Assembly: GCA_030068075.1 (NCBI GenBank)
Contig: CM057835.1
Span: 36,755,715 to 36,819,714 of the forward strand
From: Paguma larvata
Lineage: Eukaryota > Chordata > Mammalia > Carnivora > Viverridae
DNA length: 64,000 nucleotides
Direction: 5' to 3'
Shown here: one piece after another, positions 23,236 to 34,625 of the stretch
How the letters are laid out: the number at the start of each line of letters is the position of its first letter
Position numbering within the stretch: the stretch's first letter is position 1
Position numbers and translations under genes: made by a program
Notes under the pieces: model-generated
Database searches by the model: none
The model's input: the letters and a program-made list of their open reading frames with translations, nothing else
Told to the model about the DNA's origin: nothing

Positions 23236-25119
23236 GTCCTTTAGTCCTAGATATAAGGACATTTATAAACAAATACCCTATTTAGGCATTGGGATACTTT
23301 TTTCTAGCACTTTTTCTTTGAACATACCAGCCCAGGAGATAGGCATCTATAGAATTTATCATCCAAATGCAGATACTTTTGAGGGTGAAAGGGGGTGCTA
23401 ACGAGACCATGCTCTAAGACAAAGAAGTAAACCAGGGCTGTCCCGGACACATGGACCTCCTACTGGAGGGGCTGGTAGCCAGTGAGGTTTCCAAGAGCAC
23501 TCAATGTCTGCTGTTAGGTGTACAAAGCAAGCTGATGTGACTCTCATTGTCTCCTTGGTTCTTTCCATTTTAATTGCCCTCAGATGCCTTTCTACTTCCT
23601 TCTGTCCCGGCCCTGGTCCTTGAAAAGTCCAGCTGTTTGGATACCACTCAGAGTTCAGTATCTCCAATTTCATTAGAGCAAAAGGAGAAAAGTTTATTCA
23701 TCCCATTTAAATAACTTATTTCACATCAATACAAGAATTTTATACCTGCAATTTCACTTGGTTTTAATATCAAGACAACTCAAAATGCTATATTTTATTA
23801 GAACGTATGCTTTCTCTTCTCAAATAATTAAGAAACGACCATTAATCACAGCATTTATCACAATGAAACTCAAACCAAATACATTATCCATTGATTTGAG
23901 CTTGTAGTACTGATACTTCTGGTTTTTTTATTTGTTTTTTTTGTAAAAACTTTTGGTGTTGGGGGGACAGAAATAAAACTAAAGACGTTTAGAGTATTTT
24001 TGGTGAAGTCTTAGAAGTTTTGCTCTGAGGCTGTTCTCTGAACAACAGTAGCTCACAGGGTTAAAACCTCTGTGGATGGCTTTCCAAAGATTGCCATCTG
24101 GTGGAATTTCAGTTAATTGTTCCTTTGTTCTAGGGAGCTGCTGAAGGTGAGTGAACCTTGAAGGCGTTAGAGAGATTCAGAATACCAGTGAGAAATAAGT
24201 GAAGTTCAAATGATAGTGTCTCAAACACAAACCCCAAACTGGGAAAAAAAAAAAAAAAAAGGGCTTTGAGTCTTTGTCTCCTTCCCAAATCCTCTCCACT
24301 CTCTATTGTAACGTCTGAGCATTTGCCTGAATTTTGATTATAAATAAATGGAAAAAGTTGTTCACAAATAACACTAAATGTCCTGAGATTACTTGACTAC
24401 ATCTTGATATTCTTCCTTCGCTTATCACTACGAATATCTCCAAAATTAAACTTTAATTGCCTTGGCCATTTTTAGAGGAATTGCTGATAGCAGTTAATTA
24501 GCCCTTCATACACTTGGGAGATGGATTATGGTTTGAAAAATGATGTTTTAATGGAGCATGTTTACTGGAATACTTTAATTGTATAATGAGATTTTGAAAA
24601 TAGATTGTGACAAAGGCATCAAAACTTCAATTTCATCAGTAGACAAGGATTCCCAGACCATTTTATATTTACCCTTACCTTGAGCATCCAGGCTCTCTCC
24701 CTGACTGTCGAGATGAACTGGACCGCTGAGAAGTGGGATTCTGGGATAATAAAAAAAGAAAAAGAACATTTAATAGGATGAAAACATAGCGGCAAAGAGT
24801 TATAACTGAGTTCGTTGGGTGTGGTTAAGCAATGGAAAGGGACATCGAAATGTGCACACAATAACAAAACACAGTTGGTTTTACCATAGGAGAGAGATTA
24901 AGGTAGGCAAGCAAAAGGGTTCTCAATCTATATTTTAGATCAGTTTCTAGGTTGATGATGGTTTGTGAATATCTAGTATAATGTCAGTTTTATGAAAGTA
25001 ATTTCTTTTCTTTTCACCTTTCTCCTTGATACTCTGACGCAATGAGAATTCATTAGAAGAAAGCAGAGCCTCTAGTGGGGGATCAAAGGCCAACCTCAAA
25101 CTTACTTAAACTTCAGCTT
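23236..25119. other. Unassigned sequence
   Basis: I recognise no gene or repeat in 1.9 kb. A 91-codon minus-strand frame (23398-23673) has no family resemblance. There is an A-run at 24243-24260. Confidence 0.4.
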
Positions 25120-25133
25120 ATTTGCAGGTTTTA

Positions 25134-25269
25134 TTTTATTTTTTTTAGAGTAGGCTCCATGCCCAGCACAGAGTCCAGTGCAGGGTTTGAATTCACCACC
25201 CTGAGGATCAAGACGTGAGCAGAGATCAAGAGACAGACGCTTAGCTGACTGAGCCATCCAGGTGGCCCT
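25134..25269 (-). mobile_element. CAN SINE, short older subfamily
   Basis: Same type as the copy at 6917: on the given strand 'gtaggctccatgcccagcac' through 'gactgagccatccaggtggc'. Target duplications 'atttgcaggtttta' (25120-25133) and 'atttcaggtttta' (25270-25282) differ by one deleted base. Confidence 0.9.
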
Positions 25270-25329
25270 ATTTCAGGTTTTAGATCTAGTATCAACACAG
25301 GCTTATTCTTCTAGTTAGAAGATATTTTT

Positions 25330-25795
25330 GAATAGTTTTATTCATTTTTTAAGGTTATTCAAAAAATTTTTAAATCTTTATTTTTGAGAGAAAGAGACAG
25401 TGCGAGCAGGGGAGGAACAGACAGAGAGAAAGATACAGAATCAGAAGCAGGCTCCAGGCTCTGAGCTGTCAGCACAGAGCCCTATGCAAGGCTCGAACCC
25501 ATGAATAGCAAGTTTACGACCTGAGCCGAGGTCAGATGCTTAACTGACAAAGTCACCAAGGGGCCCCAATAGCTTACTCATTTTTAAGAGAACACACACA
25601 CATACACACATGCACACACACACACAAACATACATGCATGCGTGGGGAAGGGGCAGAGAGTGATAGGGAGACACAATCAGAAGGGGCCTCCCTGCTGACA
25701 GCAGAAAGCCCAATATAGGACTAGAACTCACTAACCTTGAGATTGTGACCTGAGTTGAATTCAGATGCTTTACCTACTGAGCCACCCAGACACGC
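25330..25795 (-). mobile_element. Older CAN SINE split by a younger one
   Basis: The head and body lie at about 25590-25795 ('gctgacagcagaaagcccaa' through 'gagccacccagacacgcc'), and the tail is at 25330-25353. Outer duplications 'ctagttagaagat' (25311-25323) and 'ctagtcagaagat' (25796-25808) enclose both parts. The CT/GA segment has turned into an (AC)n-rich run at about 25591-25635. The interruption is the SINE at 25354-25568. Confidence 0.8.
25354..25568 (-). mobile_element. Younger CAN SINE (SINEC_Fc type) nested in the tail of an older one
   Basis: On the given strand it runs from the T-rich tail through 'caggctctgagctgtcagca' to the head 'caccaaggggcccc'. Imperfect duplications of about 20 bases, 'aatagttttattcatttttt' (25331-) and 'aatagcttactcattttt' (25569-), show it inserted into the A-rich tail of the SINE at 25330-25795. 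Confidence 0.92.
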
Positions 25796-25808
25796 CTAGT
25801 CAGAAGAT

Positions 25809-26999
25809 TTTTTAAGAGGACAGGCATACTAAACAAGGCCAAGATCCAACTTAAAAATATATACACCAAGTGATAATTTACCCAATCAGCCATTTCTCCC
25901 CAAAACATGCTTCCGCTAAGTGACAAGACAGTAAATTGACGAAGGACAGATCTAATTCTTGAGGCTAAGAAATGTGTCTCAATTCCAGGTTTTGAGGATC
26001 CCGTGTCAGGGTGGGGAGTGGGTGGTTACTGAGGAGACTGTTTATGGCTCAAGCTGATGCCGCTAAAAAAAGACCCAAGACGTATATATGCAGAAGCCTT
26101 AATGGTCTTTCCACTGCCCCAAGAAACAAACAGGAAACGACTGCGGCCTTCCACCTAGGCCCTCACCTTGCACATTGCTCTTCTGAAATGGTTCTGTAAC
26201 AGAAATCACAAATCCCTTTGGTGCTTACTTGGCTTTTTAAAAAGTCAACTGCATAAAAATAAAGTATGTGTGGCACATACCCGATGCAATGAGATTAATC
26301 CTAGCCATAGTTCTGGAGATGTTGTTGGGAGTCTTGGGTTTTTTTCGTGTTTTTTTTTTTTTTTTTAAAGGAGGGAGACATTTTATACCTTTTCTGTAAG
26401 GGTAAGTGGAGATGGTGAGATAGCGGAAGAAAAAAAATAGAAACAAGATAGTAGGTGCTGAGAGAAAATAAGTAAAGGGAAGAGCTGATCTTTCAATGTT
26501 ATAACTATTCAGCAAGGGAGCTTAAAAGGATTTGTAAATTTGGCTTGTTTAAAAAAAAAATCAGAAAGTTTAATATACATGGCCTTAAGGACTGAACTCT
26601 GGTAATAATTTTTTCCTTCCAATAGAACGGGTAAATTTCTTTACGTATTTTAGGGCAGAATTTAATTTCATAGGTATTTCACATCTTTCCATAAATTTAA
26701 TGATAGTTGATAAAAAAAATCAGATAAAAATATCTGTTCCCACCCATGTCATTTTCCTAAGTCCTCCAATCTCCCAGCAATTAACTGAATTACACTAAAG
26801 TTTTCATTTGCCCTTTTTAACTATGTTACCAGGGAAAGTACTAGCCGCCCAGCTAGGGAGCAGGAGTACAAAAGTTCCTAGTTTACCTATAATTTGCCCT
26901 TAGAAAATTCAGGGTTGGCTGTATACAATTGGGCTTCTTCTGCTAACAATGACCCATTGCTCATTTCTCAACAGCTGTAATGGATCAGTTTGAAAGGGA
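25809..26999. other. Unassigned sequence
   Basis: No gene recognised. T-run at about 26350-26366. Frames of 92 codons or fewer, none with family resemblance. Confidence 0.4.
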
Positions 27000-27115
27000 T
27001 CATTTACTGAAAACCATGCACCAATCATTTCACACATTTTGTCTAATCTTCAAGGTCTTAATACCAATGAAGAAACTGAGGCTCAGGGTAGTGGTGCAAG
27101 ATGTCCGTATCATTC
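27000..27115 (+). repeat. MIR SINE fragment
   Basis: 'cacacattttgtctaatctt' followed by 'aatgaagaaactgaggctca' and 'gggtag' matches the MIR core (taatcctcac...gatgaggaaactgaggcacagag). Confidence 0.6.
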
Positions 27116-27384
27116 ATCTAGAAAGTGGCCCTTTCTAACAGAGTCTGATGGACTCTAGTGTCTGCTCAACCTTCCACCCATAGCATGGCGCTGTAAAGGC
27201 CAGGCCTTTGCCATAGATTTGAAACCTGTGGAGAGTCTTTGCTCTGCTCTTGGCAGACAGGTGCTCAATAAGGCACAACCTTGCAGGGGTGGAGGTGTAG
27301 GCTCCCCCACTGGTGGGGGTGGCAGGTATGGCAGTTTTTTCTGGGATGTCCAACAGTAGCAAAGCGGTTCTTATCCAATTTCAT

Positions 27385-28745
27385 ACTTTATGTAAAAATT
27401 AAAAATAGAGCACAGTATACGTAGTACAAAATAGAAATCCATGAAAGAGAGAAAACCTTTGAGACCTAGGGTCTGGCAAAGAGTTCTTAGGCTTGATACC
27501 AAAAACACAATCCATAAAAGGGCAAGTTAAATACACTGGATTTTATCGAAATTAAAAACTTTTGTCCCTGTGATGTGGATGTAAATACAAGGCATAAACT
27601 AGGAGGAAATATTTGCAAACCATTTATCTGGCAGAGGACTAGTTTCTAAAATACATAAAGAGTTCTTAAAACAGTAAAAAAAAAAATTCAGTTGGAAAGA
27701 TGGCAAAAGACATGAACAGGCATTTATCTGAAGAGGAGATACGACTAGTTAATAAGCACCTGAAATGATATTTAACATTAGCCACTATGTGGGTGAAAAT
27801 TAAAACCATAATGAGATATCACTACACACTTAGCAGAATGGCTAAAATGAATAATGACAACATGAGATACTGAGGAGGATGTGAGGAAACTGTAAGGATG
27901 CAGAAAGGGTCGGCTACTCTGCCAAACATGTTTTGTTTTAACATGCAACTAACATACAACCCACCAATTGGACCTCTAGGCATTTTCCCAGACAAATTAA
28001 AACCTATGTCTAGAGCAGTTTTGTTGTTTTAGCAGTAGCCAAAAGCCAGAGACAACCTAGATGTCCTACAACAGGTTAACGGTTGATCAAACTGGGGTAC
28101 ATCCTTACCATGCAATTGCTACTTAGCAAGAAGAAAGAACTATTGATACATAGGACTTCGAACAATCTCCAATTATCCTGAGTGAAAAAAGGCAGTCTCG
28201 AAAGGTCATAAACTTATGATTACATTTATCTGATAGTCTTGAAATGAGGAAAGGGTAGAAATGGAGCACAGATTAATGGTTGTGGGGGTGGAAGGGGAGG
28301 AGGAGGAGGAGTGGCAGGAAGAGAGGGTGATTATAAAAGGGTAACATGAGGCATCCTTGTGCTAGATTATGTTTTGAACCTTGAACATGTATCAGTGTCT
28401 ATATCCTCATTATGATGTTATAAGTTGCAAGATATTGGAGCACCTGGGTGGCTCAGTTAAGTGTCTTACTCTTGATTTGGCTCTGCTTATCATCTCCTCA
28501 TCACGGATCGAGCCCCCTGTTGGGCTCTGCACGGACAGCACGGAGTCTGCTTGTGATTCTCTCTCCCTTTCACTCACTGCCCTGCTCCCCCCCATGCCAA
28601 AATGACCGACATAAAAATTTGTCATAGGTTACCCCTGAGGGGGAGAATGGAGTAAAGGATACATAGAAGAGAGCTCCGTGTTGTTCCTTACAAGTACATG
28701 TTAATGCATAATGATCTGAAAACAAAAAGTATAATTTTAAAAAAT
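27385..28745 (+). mobile_element. Old L1M 3' half, interrupted by a SINE
   Basis: L1 ORF2 C-terminal landmarks: 'aggaggaaatatttgcaaac', 'agaggactagtttctaaaat', 'agacatgaacaggcatttat', 'accataatgagatatcacta', 'ctaggcattttcccagacaa', 'agatgtcctacaacaggtta'. A 3' UTR follows: 'gttgcaagatattg', then after the SINE 'gagaatggagtaaaggatac' and 'aatgatctgaaaacaaaaag'. Strongly diverged, all frames broken, an older L1M type. Confidence 0.85.
28438..28615 (+). mobile_element. CAN SINE, diverged, inside an L1M
   Basis: Head 'gagcacctgggtggctcagt', body 'gttgggctctgcacggacag', CT-rich segment, weak tail 'cataaaaattt'. It splits the L1M 3' UTR. No target duplication is obvious. Confidence 0.88.
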
Positions 28746-31541
28746 TGCCCAGTAACTCCAATTGAGCAGGAATCTCTCTTATTTTCTTACCTTTTCAGGG
28801 AAGAACAAAAGCCCCAAGACAGTGGGCAAGATGGGGTTGGGAATTTGTCCCACTTTGCACCGATCCAAGAAACAGTATCTCACGCACGATTCTAGCATTC
28901 GGAAACCACTGCTAACAGTCCAACCCTGCCTATCCTAGAATTTTCTATGATCCCCCCTTTCCACATTAACCTTTACAAACTTTCATTTAAAGTCAAAATA
29001 TTAATACAAATTCACTCAAAACCAGAACGTTCTAAGTAGCAGTTTGATATGCTCTGCATTTTTGAAATGATCTCTCCAACCTCCAAGTTCATGCTATCCA
29101 AGAACTTCCAAAACTTCCCACCCTTACTGGCTCAGGACTAGTGTCTCATCTCCCAGGGTTCTCGTGGATGACAAGGTAGATGTTCTGTATTCTAAACTGG
29201 GTCACACGAAAGGAGCACAACCGTAACCACCCCTGCACAAGAATGAGCTTCGAGAGCTTTCTTTCACATTAGGAGAGACTTCTACTCTTCCTAGTTTAAG
29301 CACTAGGCAGCTTCTCAGAAATGAGCCAGCCACTCTCTCTGGGCCTGCTGGTTTTAACTGAAGGGATCAAGTATCTTTGTTAGAGTAAGAGTCAGACACA
29401 GCCAAACTCTTTAACAAAGCACATTCTCAGTTACTCTAAAAGTCCATTTTCCCTTGTCCTCTAGAAATTTCAAATCCTCTCTCTGCGAGCAAACTCAGAA
29501 GTCTGGCATCCCATGTGTGGGGCATAGAACATCTGTCCTAGCTTGACAGTCCCCTCTAAAGACTGCTTCCGTCTCTGGCCATAAAGCCACAGGCACCTAA
29601 GAGGTATCAGAATCAAGAAGGGGTTGTCAAGATTTCCCAATCATACTCCACCATTAAAAGATCTTGCTCTTTCCTCAGTGTCCTGGATCTAACCAGCGAG
29701 GCTCTGATCAGTGCAGGGTTATAGCGTTCTCTGCACAAAGAGATGGGAGTCACTGCCCGTCCAGTTGCTCCTGGCTTTCCTTTCTAAGAAAGGAGCACTG
29801 CTGGGACATGAACCGAGGTTTTCCCCTCAGGAGAAGGGCCAAGGGATCTTTGGACCTTCAGAATGAGCTGTCTCCTCAATTCCAAACTCTCGGGGCTGCT
29901 TTGAGATACGGAATCACTCCATGCTTTAGTGTGGGAGGTCCACACAGCTTTCTAGGAATAAAGCAGAAAGTAAGCATTTGTAGAAAGTCACAGGCTATTC
30001 GTCCTTAGGCCGATCCTACTCCATCTTAGCCTTCTGAAGAGCCCTGCCTCCGCCAAGCACCACCTCAATTAGCGGCCTGGGTGGGTTGGTTGGTTGGACT
30101 CAGGGCCTTCCCCAGAGCAGCAGATGGAAGCCAAGAGGCATGACTGCCGGGAAGCACAGAGCTGAGCACACACCAGGGAAACCAAAACCAAATGAGATTA
30201 TCTGGCAAGTAAAGGAGGTCAAATTACACTGAATCTTGGGCACTGAGTGTGGTACAACACATTCCTCTCCTTAAGCACGGCAGACTACAAAATGACCCAT
30301 ATTGTATATTTAAGCGCTTTGAAAAATTATAGCTGGTGGATAAAGAGATTTTGGTGGTATACATTAAGAATGGTAATGAGGTTACAAACTTCTTTTGGTT
30401 GTGTGATTTAGGCTTCTATAAAAATAAAATATAATCCCCCAAAACTCTCTTAAGTCATAGCTGTAATAAAGTAGAAATTCAGTTATTTTTGTACAAACAG
30501 AGCCTCAGCCCCCTCTTAGAATCCTCCTCTATCCATCTGCTACTTCCTATGCGAACCAGGATTAAAATAATTTGAGAGTGCCCTTTCTATTCTAGAATAG
30601 ACTATCCACAGTGCTAAAGGCATGAAGTAAAATTAAACAGACAGACCTGAGAAACTACATGGGAAACACCACATGTATTAATTCTGTGAAAGGTTCTTAA
30701 TAATTACATCACTTCGCTATCATGTTTTTAATCAGATATCCTTGAAAATAGGTGGAATGGAAGAACGGCTCCTTTCCTCACAAGCCAACTGCTAATAAAA
30801 TGTAGCAGAATGATCATGAATAAGGAAAGGGGCACAGTGAATGACATCAGATTCACTTTAAGAGTCCCGCATCCAAATTTAGTGTTTGGGTAATAGTGGA
30901 AAACTAAATCCTCCCTTTACATGTGTCCTATCTTTACAGTCTTATTCTTTTGCCCATCCAAAGAAAAACTACAGTAACAGATTAAAAATGTTCAAAGGGT
31001 AACAGGACATTTAAATAAGACTTCGGCTATGGCAAGAAGGTTGTTAGGATACCAGGCAGGGAGGTTGCTTAGACCTCTCTCCAAAGATGGATAGCCACTG
31101 TCCAATGGTAGTGCCGTGTGGGAAGATTTTCAGCAGTCTGTTAAAAGTGTTAAGTGGATGGAACTTTTTGAAATATGCAGGATTATTTGCTTAGCCTCTA
31201 CCCCTAAGTTTTCTGTTGGGGCTGGTGTGTATCCTTTAATGCTCAGGTGACCACCACGAACATGGTTTTGGGGAGGGGCTACTCCCATTTACAAAATATT
31301 TGGGGGCTGGATCAGTAGTTATTTAATGGGGGAAATTATGCTGAATTCAGGTGAGCTTCACTCACCTGAAATCTAGTGAAGCTCCAGAAAAGCCTCCCAG
31401 TTTTGTCAGGGATAAAACTTGGGTGGGTGGGTTGCGGAGGGTGGGGAAACAGGCCGCAATCTATTATAAGAATTAAATCCGGGCAAAATACCTAACTTGA
31501 AATGTTTCCTAAAACCTTTTCTTTCCACAATTATGCAGGTC
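28746..31541. other. Unassigned sequence
   Basis: 2.8 kb with no recognised gene or repeat. The longest frame is 114 codons (29664-30008, plus), with no family resemblance and no splice context that I trust. A GGTT run sits near 30082-30096. Confidence 0.4.
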
Positions 31542-31557
31542 TATAGCTCTTCATTTT

Positions 31558-32062
31558 TTTGTAGTTTATTGGTTTATTAACACAAATACCACATGCACAT
31601 AAGTTGTCAGTTATTTTCTTCACTGGGCAGCCTGGCATTAGGATTGGTGCCTGATGGCCAGCTGGGCTGCTCTCCCCACAATGGCTCTGTGGTTCTTGCA
31701 GGAGACGTTGTGAGTAGACTCCACATAGTAAGATTTGTTGCACATCAGCCACACTGCAAGCTTCTTGATGTTGTGGACCAGAAACTTCTGGAAGGCACTG
31801 GAGAGAATGTGCTTGGTTCTCTTATTGCTCCTGTTGTCAACATTGGGCACAAGATATGGCCCTTGAATCTTCTGTGTACCCTATTGTCAGTGCCTCTGGG
31901 TTTCCACCGATTGTGTTTAATTTTGACACATCAGTCTGACCGGTGCCGGATGAACTACTTGGTCCTCTTTTTAACAATCGTGGGCTTCACCAGAGGTCTG
32001 AGGGCACCCATGACCCCAAACAGGAGATGGCTGCCACCTCTGCAGGCAGCACCGAGGAAAAG
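31558..32062 (-). pseudogene. RPL32: Processed pseudogene of ribosomal protein L32
   Basis: RPL32 is a protein of the large cytosolic ribosomal subunit. On the minus strand the region is an intron-less copy of its mRNA. A 5' UTR-like stretch ('ctcggtgctgcctgcagagg') precedes an ATG at 32011-32009, and the translation begins M-G-A-L-R-P-L-V-K-P. It then hits stops at codon 19 (31957-31955, TAG for Lys) and codon 27 (TGA for Arg). A one-base deletion follows near 'atcttgtgccc', and the C-terminal half is recognisable in another frame (KTKHxLxSxFxKFLVHN-type block; LMCNKSY present). The 3' UTR carries two AATAAA signals (complement of 31565-31570 and 31573-31578) and an A-rich end. Target duplications 'tatagctcttcatttt' (31542-31557) and 'tatggctctccatttt' (32063-32078) prove L1-mediated retroposition. 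Not functional as a ribosomal protein gene. Confidence 0.96.
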
Positions 32063-32099
32063 TATGGCTCTCCATTTTGTAAAAATGTTTCACATAGAT

Positions 32100-32345
32100 C
32101 ATCTCACCCAGATCTTGAAACCTCCACTCTTTCTCCACAGGTTCACTGTGTTTGCCTTTTGCCTTGATTTTCTTCCTTAGAAACTCTTACTGCTGTGGAG
32201 TTGCAAAGCCATCTAAATCAGTTTTTCCCAGATGGTTCCTGTCTCTCTCTGCCTTCCTAAGAGCCTTTTTAGACATTGCCTCCTGGTCATCTCCCTCCAC
32301 TTCAAAGAAATTAACTACCACCAAATAGATCTTGTCTGTTAGGGC
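32100..32345 (-). pseudogene. Coding-like remnant next to the RPL32 pseudogene, unidentified
   Basis: Read on the minus strand from about 32340, one frame stays open for some 48 codons with a charged, helix-like composition: segment E-V-E-G-D-D-Q-E-A-M-S-K-K-A-L-R-K-A-E-R, then a D-L-D-G-F stretch. It reaches a TAA near 32188 and continues in the same frame for about 25 more lysine- and glutamate-rich residues. This looks more like a decayed protein gene than random DNA. It lies outside the RPL32 target duplication, so it is a separate element, either a second retropseudogene or a gene relic. I do not recognise the parent. Confidence 0.35.
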
Positions 32346-32414
32346 TGAGCTTTAGGTGGCCACGAACCATTGTAATATCTAATTTTTGTCCCCATTGAGA
32401 CAGCACGCTCCAAT

Positions 32415-32510
32415 CCAATTGAACAAATACATCATGCAATGTCTCTGGGCTAAGATGTAAGGATACAACCATGAGCAAGGTTCAGTCAGATCCAAAACCC
32501 TCTCCGGCCT
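32415..32510 (-). mobile_element. Possible L2 3' end fragment, antisense
   Basis: 'attgaacaaatacatcatgc' through 'taaggatacaaccatgagca' loosely follows antisense L2 (caacaaatatttattgagc...ggggatacagcagtgaaca). Low similarity. Confidence 0.3.
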
Positions 32511-32754
32511 AACCCCTAAAGAGAATTGTCAATCACAGGATCTCAGGACAGAGCTGGTCCCAGCTCTGGGTTCAAATCACATGCTTTTCCTATGAATTCA
32601 TTCTGACCCATTCTCCTTTTTTTCTTCCCTTAGGTTAGGCTTTCTTGGCATTTTTAAAATTCAATTTCATAGTTTTGAAGCAACAGAGCACCAAGTTTTA
32701 ATCTTCATAAATTTTTTTTTATATGTAGTTCCTGTTCATTCATTTGTTCAACCT

Positions 32755-32930
32755 TGATTGAACCCACGAAAAGAGTTACTGCTTACATGCAGCTAGTGTG
32801 TGTCAGGTGCAGTCCTAAGTATGTTCCCTGAATGAGCTCATTTGCTGCCCACTCTAACATTCTGAGGGATGGGAGTTCTTATTTTTATCTTACAGATACA
32901 TAGAGGCTTGTGGCAGGGCCGGGACATTGG
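32755..32930 (+). repeat. MIR SINE
   Basis: 'gtgtgtcaggtgcagtccta', 'agtatgttccctgaatgagc', 'tctaacattctgagggatgg' and 'atcttacagatacatagagg' follow MIR (tgtgccaggcactgttctaag...tcatttaatcctcacaaca...ttacagatgaggaaac). Confidence 0.65.
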
Positions 32931-32934
32931 ACCT

Positions 32935-33060
32935 CATGGACATCATCTTATACATCTATTATGCCCTAGGCACCCTGCTAGGTGCTGGGGCTCTAAAAGG
33001 TGAGTATACAGTGCCGCCATCCAGGGGCTGATGGACACGCTAGTAACTATACCATGAGGC
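32935..33060 (-). mobile_element. L2 3' end fragment, antisense
   Basis: 'ctattatgccctaggcaccc', 'tgctaggtgctggggctcta' and 'gtatacagtgccgcc' match antisense L2 (ctactatgtgccaggcactgttctaggtgctggggatacag). Confidence 0.5.
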
Positions 33061-33214
33061 TGTGACTGCAAGCACATGGACGAGGAGGGTCAAGAACAAA
33101 AAGGAAAAATATATGACTGCTGTTCTCCGGGATGATTTGTAGGATTTGAAAGCCATTGTTTTCCTCATTCTGAAAATTAGAGAAATATAAGGATTTTACT
33201 TCTTGGGTTCCTTT

Positions 33215-33358
33215 ATGGCAGTGCTTTTTCAGATTTCAAGTCAGCTGGGAACCTTAAAATTCAGATTATGATTCTATAGGTCTGGGGTGGGGGGCTAAGA
33301 TTCCGCCTTTCTAGAAACTTCTAGTTGCTGCTGCTGGTCCAGGAACTACCCGAGTTGT
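33215..33358. mobile_element. MER5A-like hAT element
   Basis: 'cagtgctttttcagatttca', 'gattctataggtctggggtg' and 'ttgctgctgctggtccagga' match the short hAT-Charlie element of the MER5A type (cagtggttctcaaac...ttcagtaggtctggggtgg...gctgctggtcc). Nonautonomous, no coding capacity. Four copies occur in the window, all in this orientation. Confidence 0.7.
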
Positions 33359-34036
33359 AAGGCACAGAATCTGTTTTCAGAGCTCTTCCCACAATTTGTT
33401 ATGTGCTGATCGGGGCTGCACTTAGTTAGATGGGCCATTTGCTCAGACGATCCCAACCGATGTAAACTCATTTATAGCTCAGACCTGGTCACTGAGGATG
33501 GACCAAAGCAAAATTTAGGAGGTAAAGTTTTACCTGGCTTCTCTGCTCTCCCCTCAACATCCCTAATCCCCCAGTGGTCACGTTCTCAAGAGTTTCAGGT
33601 CCTTAGAGAAAGTTCTCTGCTTTCTAAGAGGATATGTGCCTAATTAACTAATCTGTGCAAATGCATTAGGGAGTGCTAATCACAACCGTTTGTTATTTCT
33701 CCTCTGCTGACCCCAGCAGCAGGTTCTGGATCTGGTTACACTGGTGCCTGCAATGAAGCCGTGGTTATCATCCCTTGCATAGAGAAAGGACTCCGTAGAA
33801 TTTACCACACATACATCCAGTGTACTTGAGACACAGGAGGATGCTCAGGTGAGCTACCAAGTAGTCTCTCTAAAGCAAAGCAAAAAAGGAGCAAAAAACT
33901 CTTCTGGTAACTTTAGGATCCTCGAATGGTCATTTTGCCTAAAAGCATCAGGATCAAAGTAGCTTTTGAGATTGCCAACACTCTCTAACATTCCTGGACA
34001 AGTCATGATGACTTCTCTAGGTACACTTGCGTTTCT
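33359..34036. other. Unassigned sequence
   Basis: No gene or repeat recognised. Confidence 0.4.
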
Positions 34037-34260
34037 TTTTTTTTTTTTAATTTTTATGTTTATTTATTTTTGAGAAAGAGAGGGAGGGAGAGAGAGGAAG
34101 AGTGAGCAGGGGAGGGACAGAGAGAGAGGGAGACAGAATCTGAACCAGGCACTAGGCTCTGAGCTGTCAGCACGGAGCCTGACATGGGGCTTGAACTCAC
34201 AAACCGAGAGACGGGAGCTGAGGTCAGATGCTTAACCAACTGAGCCACCCAGGCGCCCCC
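34037..34260 (-). mobile_element. CAN SINE (SINEC_Fc type), full length
   Basis: On the minus strand it begins 'gggggcgcctgggtggctca' and contains 'ggctccgtgctgacagctca' and a long GA-rich (CT on minus) segment. T-runs ending 'aatttt' lie on both sides (about 34036-34055 and 34262-34280). They may be the target duplication, but low complexity prevents certainty. Confidence 0.95.
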
Positions 34261-34505
34261 CCTTTTTTTTTTTTTAATTTTAACTTTCATTTTCAAACTG
34301 AGGGAAAATAAGCAACCATCAATGCCAGGATATTAAGAGTCCTCATCGGCAGTGGGCTGTATACCAAAATGGATTTATCAATCCATTTTTTGAAACCCGT
34401 GCATCTTTCCATGGGAAATAGGAGGCTGTTACAATTCAATAGTTTTATGAATCAAAGGGAACTTTGAGGGCTACTTGGAGAATCCAATTCTCCTTTGTAA
34501 ATCTG

Positions 34506-34625
34506 CCTGGCATAAAGAGCACTGGACTTGGAGTCAAATTCCCTGACGTTCTCCCATTACGTGACTGTGCATACACCATTTAAGTTCACAGCTCCAGTTT
34601 ATATAGTTTTCTGCAAAGTGCAGCC
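34506..34625 (-). repeat. MIR SINE fragment, antisense
   Basis: 'aaagagcactggacttggag', 'tcaaattccctgacgttctc' and 'ttacgtgactgtgca' match antisense MIR (agagcactggactttggagtcagac...cacttactagctgtgtgac). Confidence 0.6.

Noticed and set aside
31593..32180. 195-codon plus-strand open frame
   Set aside because: It is antisense to the RPL32 processed pseudogene and runs through its target duplication. The frame is a by-product of the pseudogene.
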